Assembly: GCF_011009015.1 (NCBI RefSeq)
Contig: NZ_CP048878.1
Coordinates: 370,501-434,500 of the forward strand
DNA: 64,000 bases
Source of the DNA: Spartinivicinus ruber
Lineage (GTDB): Bacteria > Pseudomonadota > Gammaproteobacteria > Pseudomonadales > Zooshikellaceae
Reading direction: 5' to 3'
Part shown: in pieces, positions 26,178 through 34,402 of the stretch
Layout of the letters: every line of letters begins with the position of its first letter
Numbering within the stretch: position 1 is the first letter of the stretch
The notes under the pieces: model-generated
The model's database searches: none
What the model was told of the DNA's origin: nothing
The model's input: only the letters and a program-made list of their open reading frames with translations
Made by a program: the position numbers and the translations under genes

Positions 26178-26295
26178 AATATCGAGTGATGTAAATGTAC
26201 CAGAACCTGGTAATGGGCGTGGTACCTCAACAATCGTTTATCATAATGGATCTAGGCAACTAATCGCTGAGCATTTAGGACCGAATGCACAATAA
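26143..26295 (+). pseudogene. orphan C-terminal coding fragment
   Basis: A frame without start, different from the frame of the preceding ORF, reads NSGKISSDVNVPEPGNGRGT, STIVYHNGSRQLIAEHLGPNAQ and stops at 26295. The composition (VPEPGNGRGT, YHNGSRQLIAEH) looks like real protein, perhaps the tail of a polymorphic-toxin or Rhs-type protein. I do not recognise it. It overlaps the end of the small protein before it, suggesting a frameshift between the two. Confidence 0.35.
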
Positions 26296-26332
26296 CTTTG
26301 AGTACTGAAAAATAATTTTTGCTGAGGAAAAA

Positions 26333-26896
26333 ATGAAGTCTGCATTGTTAGTCATTGATGTACAACGTGTTTTATTTGAAAGTAATCCACCACCATTTGC
26401 TGTGGACAGTGTTATTAGTAATATTAACTTATTGGCTGAGCAGGCGAGAAGTTTAGGTGTTCCGGTTATTTTTATTCAGCATGAGCAAGAGGATAGCATC
26501 ATTACTTATGGTTCTGAGGGATGGCAACTCCAGTCAGATTTAGTTGTGCATGATACAGACGTACTTGTCAGAAAGACAACACCTGATTCGTTTTTAAGAA
26601 CTGAGCTTGATAGTATTTTGAAAAGTTATTCTATTACTGATTTAGTCATTTGTGGTTATGCGACGGAATTCTGTGTGGATACCACTGTTAGGAGAGCTGC
26701 CGCATTAGGCTACTCTATACAATTAGTGGCGGATGCTCATACCACCCATGATAAAGAACATGCAACAGCTGAAAAAATTCGTCTACATCATAATAAAACA
26801 CTTTCAAATATTAAGAGTTTTGGTGTATCTATTGCTTCTATAAAAACTGATAACATCAAGTACAATATTATCAAATGTTGTACTTTAAAATCTTAA
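26333..26896 (+). CDS. isochorismatase-like cysteine hydrolase
   Basis: The protein has 187 residues. It begins MKSALLVIDVQRVLF, where D9 is the first member of the catalytic triad. VRKTTPDSFLRTELDSIL supplies the Lys near residue 84, and VICGYATEFCVDTTVRRAAA supplies the nucleophilic Cys near 116-120 with the usual flanking pattern. The end QLVADAHTTHD also fits. The family hydrolyses small amides or enol ethers; the substrate here is unknown. The C-terminal 25 residues (SIASIKTDNIKYNIIKCCTL) look non-conserved. It leads into the HEAT-like gene 15 bases downstream. Confidence 0.85.
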   Translation: MKSALLVIDVQRVLFESNPPPFAVDSVISNINLLAEQARSLGVPVIFIQHEQEDSIITYGSEGWQLQSDLVVHDTDVLVRKTTPDSFLRTELDSILKSYSITDLVICGYATEFCVDTTVRRAAALGYSIQLVADAHTTHDKEHATAEKIRLHHNKTLSNIKSFGVSIASIKTDNIKYNIIKCCTLKS

Positions 26897-27317
26897 AAAC
26901 TGATCGATATTATGGATATTAGAAAAGAATTAGCTGCCTGGGATGGAAAGTCTAAAGCTATTATTTCAATAATTTATGACACGCACTACATTGAGATAGA
27001 CTTTGCTGACTCTATTATTGAATTAATTAACTACCCTGACTTCCAAAAGGGCGCTACTTGGTTACTGAAAGCCTATTTAGAAGAGGGACATTGCTTGCAG
27101 AAAAAGCAAATAAAGTGTATTTATGGTTACTTAAAAAAATTAGCCAACTGGGAGTCCAAACTGCATATACTCCAATCACTTCCTTTTATGCCTATTGCTA
27201 AAGTAGAGTGTAAGAAAGTAGAACAGTTTTTAAGAGAAACACTTACTGATAAGAATAAATTTATACGTGCATGGGGATATAATGGCTTTTATATCTTAGC
27301 TAAACAGTATCCAGTAT

Positions 27318-28579
27318 CACTGCTGTCCCATAAGATTGAAACAAAAAAGGCTTAAGTCCCCATAAGTTGTTACAATGAGAGTGCAACCAAACACTGCAAA
27401 ACCAGAGGATTTAAGCCTTGGCTCATCGTAACACAATCTTGCACCAAATACTTCAGTTGCTTTCTAGACATGAGTTTGAATCACTAGCCAATCAGCATCA
27501 TACGGGTCAACGGCTACGTAAAATGACTCGGTGGGGGCAGTTTGTTGCGCTATTATTTGGTCAACTCTCAGGTCGCAATAGTTTGCGTGACATCATTGAT
27601 CACCTATCGATTCAGCAGCATAAACGCTATCACCATGGTATTGGAAATATCACCAGAAGTAGTTTGGCCCGTGTCAATGAACAGCAACCCGCTACGCTTT
27701 ATGAAGCCTTGTTTTATAAGCTATTAAATAAATGTCATCATCATCGGCCAGGGCATAAGTTTCGTTTTAAAAATCCATTGTATTCTCTTGATGCATCAGT
27801 GATCGACTTGTGTTTATCCATGTTTCCTTGGGCAGATTTTCGAAAAAGTAAAGGTGCTATCAAGTTACATGTTGGGTTTGATCATAATGGCTACTTGCCT
27901 GCATTTATGAGTATTACTGAAGGGAAATGTCATGAAATACAGATAGCACGCAGCCTTGATCTCCCCAAGGGGAGTATTCTTGCTGTAGACCGTGGCTACA
28001 CTGATTATCGCTGGTTTAATACTTTAAATGAGCAAGGAATCTTCTTTGTAACCCGACTAAAAAAGCAAGCCAAATACCGTGTACTAAAGCGCCAGCCTAC
28101 CGACAATAGCAGTACAGTCACTTCTGATCAGCACATTCAGTTGACTAGCCAACAAGGGGCTGTTTATAAAGGTCATTTACGTCGTATCGGTTTTAAATGC
28201 CCAGAGACTGGCAACCAATATTACTTTTTAACTAATAATAGTAAGCTCGCAGCCAGCACCATTGCAGCTATTTACAAAGAACGCTGGAAAATAGAGCTAT
28301 TTTTTAAGTGGATAAAGCAAAACCTAAAGATAAAATCGTTTGTCGGTACCTCTAAAAATGCCGTGTTAACCCAGATATGGGTAGCCATGTGTGCTTATTT
28401 GCTCGTCGCTTATCTAAAATTTTCTCATGGAATAACACTATCGATCACTCAAATAGCTCGACTCATGCAACTCACTTTGTTTGAGCGTAGAGAGCTTAAA
28501 GCATTATTTACACCCTCACCACCGAATAATACAGATGATCATAAGCAAATGAGGATGCTGTAAATGTGGGACAGCAGTG
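27318..28579 (+). mobile_element. IS4-family insertion sequence
   Basis: The element is 1262 bp with inverted ends CACTGCTGTCCCA (27318-27330) and TGGGACAGCAGTG (28567-28579). It is flanked by a perfect 9-bp target duplication ATCCAGTAT (27309-27317 and 28580-28588). One intact transposase gene fills it. The perfect flanks and intact gene suggest a recent event. Confidence 0.93.
27418..28563 (+). CDS. IS4-family transposase
   Basis: The protein has 381 residues from TTG at 27418 (AGAGGA upstream). It begins MAHRNTILHQILQLLSRHEF (DUF4372-type head found in these transposases). DDE motifs: SLDASVIDLCLSMFPWA (first Asp), ILAVDRGYTDYRWFN (second Asp), and the YREK signature in YKERWKIELFFKWIKQNLKI (Glu and Lys). 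The end FERRELKALFTPSPP is typical. It looks full length. Confidence 0.93.
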   Translation: MAHRNTILHQILQLLSRHEFESLANQHHTGQRLRKMTRWGQFVALLFGQLSGRNSLRDIIDHLSIQQHKRYHHGIGNITRSSLARVNEQQPATLYEALFYKLLNKCHHHRPGHKFRFKNPLYSLDASVIDLCLSMFPWADFRKSKGAIKLHVGFDHNGYLPAFMSITEGKCHEIQIARSLDLPKGSILAVDRGYTDYRWFNTLNEQGIFFVTRLKKQAKYRVLKRQPTDNSSTVTSDQHIQLTSQQGAVYKGHLRRIGFKCPETGNQYYFLTNNSKLAASTIAAIYKERWKIELFFKWIKQNLKIKSFVGTSKNAVLTQIWVAMCAYLLVAYLKFSHGITLSITQIARLMQLTLFERRELKALFTPSPPNNTDDHKQMRML

Positions 28580-28822
28580 ATCCAGTATATATGGCTGAAG
28601 TTAAGCAGCTTTTTGAAATGGCAATGAAGGATGAGGCTGCATCAGTCAAAGCTAGAGTTAGAAGTATTATGAAAAAAGAGGTTTAAAAAATTCTGATTTA
28701 GTAAAGGGTCCGCTTCCAGTGGAACGTTAATTGGCTATTAGTTTATATGCTAATCTAACTAGCTGTAGATAATGCATGGTATATTGTTGATAGTCTAAAG
28801 TATATGTATATATTTCAAAATT

Positions 28823-29623
28823 ATGAAAAACTTATGTAGATTACAACATATTTCTTATAAGGTTATAGTTACTATTACCATCGTTTTATTAGCCAGTTGT
28901 AGCTTACAATCTTTTTTCATTCGTAACTTACCTTCACTGTTTGCTGACCGCATTGCTGATACTTTATCGTTGAATGCTTCGCAGGAAGAAGCTTTATCGC
29001 AAGATATTGAGAAAATGTTAACACGTGAGAAACATCGTGTTGTGAAACTGAAAACTTATTTAAATGAAATTAAGGTTAAGGAGTTTGAGGCTGGTCAGGT
29101 ACATCAGTTTATAGCGGAGAATTACCTTGAGCTAGCTAAGCAAGTCAATGTGTTGCTAGCTAAGTATATGCTTTTACTTGATGAAAGTCAGAAATTAGAG
29201 ATGTATGCTAATTTTGCTGAAGAAAATAATGAAATTAAAGAAAGAATCGAAGACTACGATATTGATAATGTGTATGATAAGTTTACTTTTTTTGTTGGCT
29301 CATTGACTGATGAGCAAAAGTTGATGATCAATAATAAGGTGACTACTTTCAAGGGACTGCTTGAAGAGCGTTTAACTAGACGCATACAAACCCAGAGTGC
29401 ATTAATGAAGATTCTCAATAATACTGAAACAGATAAGCAAACCAGCATCATCGAATTGCTTAATCAGAAAATTAGTTTCTATCCACCCAATAAAAGTAGG
29501 ACTCTGGTCATTTTATTAATTAATAATTTTATGGAGACTATAAATAATAAACAAATGAATTCTATAGAAAAGCGGCGTAAGAAAATAACGGATTGGCTTA
29601 ATGCTTATTTAGCGTACTACTAA
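28823..29623 (+). CDS. DUF6279-like lipoprotein
   Basis: The protein has 266 residues with a lipoprotein signal: KVIVTITIVLLASCSLQS, lipobox LASC. The mature part is helical: LFADRIADTLSLNASQEEAL, SQDIEKMLTREKHRVVKLK, then two further helical blocks ending LNAYLAYY. This is the pattern of DUF6279 lipoproteins, which occur across gammaproteobacteria and have no assigned role. It is monocistronic. A hairpin follows at 29645-29670. Confidence 0.75.
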   Translation: MKNLCRLQHISYKVIVTITIVLLASCSLQSFFIRNLPSLFADRIADTLSLNASQEEALSQDIEKMLTREKHRVVKLKTYLNEIKVKEFEAGQVHQFIAENYLELAKQVNVLLAKYMLLLDESQKLEMYANFAEENNEIKERIEDYDIDNVYDKFTFFVGSLTDEQKLMINNKVTTFKGLLEERLTRRIQTQSALMKILNNTETDKQTSIIELLNQKISFYPPNKSRTLVILLINNFMETINNKQMNSIEKRRKKITDWLNAYLAYY

Positions 29624-29644
29624 AATTATATTTCCTTGCTTTAG

Positions 29645-29670
29645 CAGGAACTTTCTTGAGAAAGCTCCTG
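29645..29670 (+). terminator. possible terminator hairpin
   Basis: CAGGAaCTTTC pairs with GAAAGcTCCTG around a TTGA loop, with one internal mismatch. It lies 20 bases after the lipoprotein stop. The following T-run is poor (GAGTATTTG), so termination is uncertain. Confidence 0.4.
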
Positions 29671-29702
29671 GAGTATTTGACTGAAATAATTAAAAGGGTA
29701 AG

Positions 29703-30314
29703 TTAATTGTTTATGTATTTCTCAAAAATATCACTGAAATCTTTTCTACAGTAGGCATCTCGTGCAAGGTGTAGCCAGTCGAAGGCATGTTGATTGATTT
29801 CCTTAAACTGGGTCTCAAGTGTGGTGGAGCTGGTAGAGCGATGCACAGTATTTGAAGCAAGCTCTACACTTCGTTCAGCAAACCGGTAGTAATGGCTGTT
29901 ATCTCGTTGTATAGAACTAATGGTATACAGTGCTTTATATAAATCTTTTAGATGCTCGATTTGATTTTTTTTAACATCAATTGAGTAAGCAGTTTTACCC
30001 ATCTGAAATTTGATTTCGGCATCTAAATCAACGGTACCTGCTGTTTCCAACATAACATCACTGATCATATGTTCATGGTAACTATAACGCTTCAGTAATC
30101 GCTTTTTACTAATTGCAGTGGTGCCATCTAAGTGAATAAGTGCTACATTGGTAAAGCAATATTCATCTGTTTTTGATTTGATTAAAAAGAATATCTTTTC
30201 ATTGTCCTCATGCATGACATAATCGTCAGCGTCAACTTTATCGTAATCCTTAGGGTCAATAATTTCACCGATATCACTGAACCCTAATGCATCAGAAGCA
30301 ATACGTTTAAACAT
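29703..30314 (-). CDS. bacterial PH-domain protein (YvbH-like)
   Basis: I start at ATG 30314 (MFKRIASDALGF), preceded by AATAGG, rather than at the TTG 9 bases upstream; 203 residues. The first 120 residues are a bacterial PH domain: SDIGEIIDPKDYDKVDADDY, VMHEDNEKIFFLIKSKTDEY, CFTNVALIHLDGTTAISKKR, LLKRYSYHEH. The remainder (DVKKNQIEHLKDLYKALYTI...) is helical, like the oligomerisation part of YvbH-type proteins. The role is unknown. It is convergent with the DUF6279-like lipoprotein gene. Confidence 0.75.
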   Translation of the reverse strand: MFKRIASDALGFSDIGEIIDPKDYDKVDADDYVMHEDNEKIFFLIKSKTDEYCFTNVALIHLDGTTAISKKRLLKRYSYHEHMISDVMLETAGTVDLDAEIKFQMGKTAYSIDVKKNQIEHLKDLYKALYTISSIQRDNSHYYRFAERSVELASNTVHRSTSSTTLETQFKEINQHAFDWLHLARDAYCRKDFSDIFEKYINN

Positions 30315-30757
30315 AAATAGCAACCTATTGAAATTTTAACTTACAGATACCCACTTACTTTAATTCAAATATTTGGTTGTCGGTATCAATAATGAATCTT
30401 TTTTACATTATATTGATCAATATAACAAAAGCTAACACTACAGCAACGACTTCCTTTGTAATATAAAAGGGCGCCTCCAGTCATAGTCTGATGAATTTGT
30501 GTATTTAATAATCATTTGTTCTTTTTTTGATCGGCAAATAATTTATGATGAATATAGTGTAGGGAGTAGTTGGTCTTAGGGGTTAAAGAATTGATGTAAA
30601 TTCAGTCGTTTTAATCTAATAATTAAACACTATACCTATTATGATTCATTTTTAGATGTAAAAAATATACTCACAGTGTAGGGACTTTAGGTGAGGCCCC
30701 CGAGCGAGGAAGCCTCAGGAGTTTAGATAGGCTAAATGACTGAGGTAGAGGCAGTTT

Positions 30758-30877
30758 ATTGCTCCTGCATTGCTCTAATTAGTGGTATCCATACCACCAT
30801 GCATAAACTGCATTCACACCATCCATGGTGCTTAGCGATGGTAACGAAGCCTAATAATCATTCGCGAAGAGTATATT
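30758..30877. repeat. dispersed intergenic repeat R4 (pairs with R1)
   Basis: The first 58 bases are identical to 2158-2215. The next part forms a CACCATGGATGGTG hairpin that replaces the CCGTCA...TGACGG hairpin of R1, and it ends ATTCGCGAAGAGTATATT, the same edge as R2. It fills the gap before the small helical protein gene. The rest of 30324-30757 is AT-rich with no gene I can support. Confidence 0.8.
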
Positions 30878-31130
30878 ACCATTTTTCCATTACGGCGGTT
30901 AAATCCTGTTCATGACATTGCTCTGGGGAGCGGTGATGTGCGCCTGCTTTTTTAAGGGTGGTTTCTGCTTTTTCAATTAATAACCCAGCAAATACTTGTA
31001 TATCTTCTAGCAAGCTAATGGCTTCTTGATTATCAGGATTTTCAAGTAGTTGTTGTTCTAATAAGCTAAACAGATGGTTAACTTGCCGAGTTGCAGTAGT
31101 GATTTGATATTTGAGAGGAGTGATAGGCAT
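30876..31130 (-). CDS. small helical hypothetical protein
   Basis: ATG at 31130 with AAGGAG 7 bases upstream gives 84 residues (MPITPLKYQITTATRQ...). It is almost fully helical: VNHLFSLLEQQLLENPDNQE, AISLLEDIQVFAGLLIEKAE. The His-rich end AHHRSPEQCHEQDL could bind metal but this is speculative. I do not recognise the family. The stop lies inside the edge of repeat R4. Confidence 0.55.
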   Translation of the reverse strand: MPITPLKYQITTATRQVNHLFSLLEQQLLENPDNQEAISLLEDIQVFAGLLIEKAETTLKKAGAHHRSPEQCHEQDLTAVMEKW

Positions 31131-31295
31131 GTCCAAACTCCTTGGTTTGCACTTTCATATTAAGTTTAGTTGTTTTCATTTAACAGGACCATTGTTAATG
31201 GGACGACTGGGTCTGTTAATAAACATCAGTTGTATTGTTATAGCAAAAATGTTACTTAAATAACGATATTTTGTATATGTAAGAGAGTAAGTAGT

Positions 31296-31850
31296 ATGGA
31301 TGCGATACCAACAATGAATATATCCCGTGGTGTTATCACCGTCTTAACACCTGATCATGCTGAGCTCATTTATCAATATTATCTATCTAACCAAGATCAT
31401 TTTGCCCCATGGGAGCCCAAGCGGGATAAGGATTTTTATTCATTAGCCGGTTGGCGGGAAAGAATAACTAATTCGTTTAATTTATTTCAACAAGAGATGA
31501 TGCTTCCTTTGGTTGTATTAGATCAACAGGAGCATGAAATGATTGCTAGCTGTAATTTTTCTAATATTGTGCTCGGTGCCTTTCAAGCTTGTCATCTTGG
31601 GTACTCTGTTGATCTTCGTTATCAAGGTACGGGGTTGATGCTGGAAACATTGCAACATGCTATTCATTATGTATTTGAGCACCTCGATATGCATCGGATA
31701 ATGGCCAACTATTTACCTCATAATGTGCGTAGTGAGGCATTATTGAAAAAGTTGGGATTTCAGCAAGAGGGTTATGCAAAGTCTTACTTGAAAATCAATG
31801 GACAATGGCAGGATCATATTTTAACGGCATTGGTTAACCCAAACCATTAA
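31296..31850 (+). CDS. rimJ: ribosomal protein S5 N-acetyltransferase RimJ-like
   Basis: The protein has 184 residues in the GNAT fold. It closely follows RimJ: FNxxxLGAFQACHLGYSVDL, RYQGTGLMLETLQHAIHYVF, EHLDMHRIMANYLPHNVRSE, ALLKKLGFQQEGYAKSYLKI and NGQWQDHILTAL. These are the acetyl-CoA pyrophosphate loop (QGTGLM) and the C-terminal GNAT strand. In E. coli RimJ acetylates the N-terminal Ala of ribosomal protein S5 in the cytoplasm. It is monocistronic here. Confidence 0.88.
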   Translation: MDAIPTMNISRGVITVLTPDHAELIYQYYLSNQDHFAPWEPKRDKDFYSLAGWRERITNSFNLFQQEMMLPLVVLDQQEHEMIASCNFSNIVLGAFQACHLGYSVDLRYQGTGLMLETLQHAIHYVFEHLDMHRIMANYLPHNVRSEALLKKLGFQQEGYAKSYLKINGQWQDHILTALVNPNH

Positions 31851-31909
31851 CGCTATATTTTACTGTGAATTAAGATAAGCTGCACACTCTAGCGTTATAG
31901 GGGTTTATT

Positions 31910-32476
31910 ATGAAGTACTGTTATAACTTTACCCTTTTTATTCTGTTACTTATGTCTATGGGTAGTGTCAGTGCAGCAGTTTACCAATGCAAAGTGAACG
32001 GAAAGCTATTTTTTCAGGATAAACCTTGTATAAAAGGAGAAGGAAAGCGGTTACATCTAAAATCTGAGGAAAAAGTGAAGTCACACCATGTGGGCAGTTT
32101 TTTGGAAAAAATAACAGAACTAACCCAGCAGAAAGCATTAGATAAACTTATGCAGTTGTATAAATCTGATGCAGATATTTTAATTTATTCTGATCCAACT
32201 TGTACTGTTTTACAACGAAAACTTAGGCCTCAACTTACTGATGAACTGAGAGTGGCCTCAGCATTAACAGAGACATTAGAAGTGATCCGAACTGATGTAA
32301 CAGAAACCCAGGAGGGGGATATGATTCGGGTTAATTTTAAAGAAACTATTATCGCTAAAAGGCTCGGGGCCAAAGTGCAAATTGAAAGCTTTAAACGACT
32401 GCTGCTAGATGCTTCCACACCTTCCCTTCTTATTGCAAAAGATGAGACCTGTATTGTTGGTGAAAAACCATTGTAA
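31910..32476 (+). CDS. exported DUF4124-like protein
   Basis: The protein has 188 residues with a Sec signal (YNFTLFILLLMSMGSVSAA, cut after VSA). The mature start AVYQCKVNGKLFFQDKPC is the DUF4124 pattern: a short cell-envelope module with a Cys pair near YQC and KPC. The rest is helical and Lys/Glu-rich, with SDPTCTVLQRKL and DETCIVGEKPL adding two Cys. Role unknown. It is followed by the SPFH gene, 86 bases away. Confidence 0.75.
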   Translation: MKYCYNFTLFILLLMSMGSVSAAVYQCKVNGKLFFQDKPCIKGEGKRLHLKSEEKVKSHHVGSFLEKITELTQQKALDKLMQLYKSDADILIYSDPTCTVLQRKLRPQLTDELRVASALTETLEVIRTDVTETQEGDMIRVNFKETIIAKRLGAKVQIESFKRLLLDASTPSLLIAKDETCIVGEKPL

Positions 32477-32565
32477 TAAGGCTGCTTTTAACTCTTTAAC
32501 TTCAAATCATCGGCTACTCTACTTTTAAATGAAAGGAGTTTGTCCCTGTAATCAAGGATAGGTTG

Positions 32566-33507
32566 ATGAGCAAAAAATCGGTAATCACTTTTTTTGGGTT
32601 TTATGTTATTAATCAAGATGAGGTAGGTGTTAAGCTTACTCTTGGTAGATATTCAGGTTTAGTCGAGCCGGGTCTTGGATTCTGTATTCCAATATTACAA
32701 CAAGTGATCACGACAAAGAGTAGTATTCAAACGGTGGACTTACCGAATCAGCAAGTGGTGTTGAATGGAAATATTGCTGTGACCATCTCGGGTACTTTAC
32801 ATTACCGAGTGGTTGATTGTCAGCAAGCATTATTACAAGTTTCAGATTATAACCATAGTATTCGACAATTGGCATTGACGACGATATCTGATGTATTGGG
32901 AACTAAAACCATTGAAGAAGTAAGGGGAAATAAATCAGCTATTGCGGAAGAAATTGAACGAGTGATTCGGAAGACTTCCACAAAGTGGGGAATTGCCGAT
33001 GTCGATATTCGTTTAACTGATGCCAGCATGGACAATAACTTATTACGTGCAATGATGCGTGAGACTGAAGCAAGCAAAGAGGCCAGTGCACAAAAAATTA
33101 GAGCAGAGGCTGATCAAGTGACTGCACAGATATTTTCTGATGCAGCTAAAACGCTAGCGTCTTCACCGGGTGCGATGACATTGAGGGTTTTACAGACATT
33201 AAGTGATATTAGTAGTGATAAATCAACGGTTGTTGTGCCTATTCCTTATGAACTAACACAGGGAATTATTCCAGTAAATGGGGAAAACAAAGGTGTTACA
33301 CAACAACCTCCCCCACCTGTGTTAGCAGAGATAGCACTTTCTGGCGATCAACTATTTTGTTTTTGTCCTTCTTGTGATCATAAGTATAAGGTGACAGATG
33401 TAGCTAAGGATAGCCGCTACGATAAAGAGCCAAGCATGCCAGGGCAACAGCTGTCTTGCGGTCGTTGTCACTCGATGTTTAGCATCCCAAAGTTAAGAGC
33501 TTCTTAA
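32566..33507 (+). CDS. SPFH/Band 7 protein with C-terminal zinc ribbon
   Basis: ATG 32566 (MSKKSVITFFGFYVINQDEV) with AAGGAT upstream gives 313 residues. Residues about 15-200 form an SPFH/Band 7 domain: GVKLTLGRYSGLVEPGLGFC, IPILQQVITTKSSIQTVDL, LTTISDVLGTKTIEEVRGNK, and a coiled segment ASKEASAQKIRAEADQVTAQ. Unusually, the C-terminus carries a zinc-ribbon of MJ0042 type: FCFCPSCDHKYKV ... LSCGRCHSMFSI, i.e. CxxC...CxxC. SPFH proteins form membrane-associated rings; the N-terminal hydrophobic stretch is short. The fused zinc ribbon is not standard for stomatin-type members. Confidence 0.8.
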   Translation: MSKKSVITFFGFYVINQDEVGVKLTLGRYSGLVEPGLGFCIPILQQVITTKSSIQTVDLPNQQVVLNGNIAVTISGTLHYRVVDCQQALLQVSDYNHSIRQLALTTISDVLGTKTIEEVRGNKSAIAEEIERVIRKTSTKWGIADVDIRLTDASMDNNLLRAMMRETEASKEASAQKIRAEADQVTAQIFSDAAKTLASSPGAMTLRVLQTLSDISSDKSTVVVPIPYELTQGIIPVNGENKGVTQQPPPPVLAEIALSGDQLFCFCPSCDHKYKVTDVAKDSRYDKEPSMPGQQLSCGRCHSMFSIPKLRAS

Positions 33508-33665
33508 AGAGTACTAGCCCGCTTATTTTTTTAGTAAGCCTTACTTGAGTCGTGTATTTAGATAACAAGTCTGTTAATAAAAATGCAGTAAAAATTCAAT
33601 TAATAGCTACACTAAAAATACCTCATTAGAAGTTTATACAGAATAAACCTTTAGGTATAAAACAA

Positions 33666-34307
33666 ATGCAATTACGGGCTAAACGGTGGGCAGCAGTTGG
33701 TAGCGGGTTAGTGATATGCTGTCTTTCTGGGTGTCAATGGCTACCGTGGAATAATAAAAACCAAGATGAAACAATGTTATATGCAGTTGAGCAGCCTGAG
33801 CAGGAACAGACGAAAGGGATGGCGGTTGCTTCCCCTTGGCAATGTAAGTCGGGTGAGTTAGTGGAAAACCAATGGCAGTGCGATGATCTTAATGTGCCGG
33901 GCAAGCGAGAAAGTTTAGAAGAAACGGCTAAGAAAGACCGGCTTCGGTTGATGGCATTAAATTTAGCAAATAAAACGGATCATTTAGCAACGGTTGCTCG
34001 TTTGAAACAAGTACCACGACATTATGTGACTATTCAGTTGATCGCTGCTCATGAAGTTCAAACTATTAGTAACTTGCAACTGAAATACCCTTTCTTGTAC
34101 TCCAGTACCCATGTGGTTGTAAAACCGCATGGCCAGCCTTTACACATACTCCTGTATGGTGTGTATGAGAATAGGGAGCAGGCAAAAAAAGAACTAAGCC
34201 GTTTGCCGCTGAAGCAAATTCAGTTTCTGAAGCCGTGGGTGAGATCTATGGCCAATCTACAACCATTACTCAGTACTGCACAGGCCAGTTCTTTGGTTGA
34301 ACAGTAA
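33666..34307 (+). CDS. SPOR-domain lipoprotein
   Basis: The protein has 213 residues. The signal RWAAVGSGLVICCLSGCQWL has lipobox LSGC. The C-terminal half is a SPOR domain: HYVTIQLIAAHEVQTISNLQ, LKYPFLYSSTHVVVKPHGQP, LHILLYGVYENREQAKKEL, and PWVRSMANLQPLL. SPOR domains bind denuded septal peptidoglycan, so a role in division or envelope remodelling is likely. The middle region is charged. It stands alone, between the SPFH gene and an oxidoreductase gene. Confidence 0.8.
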   Translation: MQLRAKRWAAVGSGLVICCLSGCQWLPWNNKNQDETMLYAVEQPEQEQTKGMAVASPWQCKSGELVENQWQCDDLNVPGKRESLEETAKKDRLRLMALNLANKTDHLATVARLKQVPRHYVTIQLIAAHEVQTISNLQLKYPFLYSSTHVVVKPHGQPLHILLYGVYENREQAKKELSRLPLKQIQFLKPWVRSMANLQPLLSTAQASSLVEQ

Positions 34308-34402
34308 CCGCCAGTAATTGTACTGCTAACCTTTTGGTCTCTGTTTGCGTTACCCTATTCTTCACTGGTTGATTTCTATAGTGGATTGAGTAGTGGGGTA
34401 TT

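Larger units (their letters stand above)
26912..28686 (+). pseudogene. HEAT-like helical protein gene split by IS4
   Basis: The 5' part reads MDIRKELAAWDGKSKAIISI through KFIRAWGYNGFYILAKQYPV, then enters the IS at 27318. Taking the IS and one 9-bp duplication away joins the frame to YMAEVKQLFEMAMKDEAASV and KARVRSIMKKEV, stopping at 28686. The restored protein would be about 168 residues of paired helices of HEAT/ARM type. The join in exact frame shows that the gene was intact before insertion. Function unknown. Confidence 0.8.
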
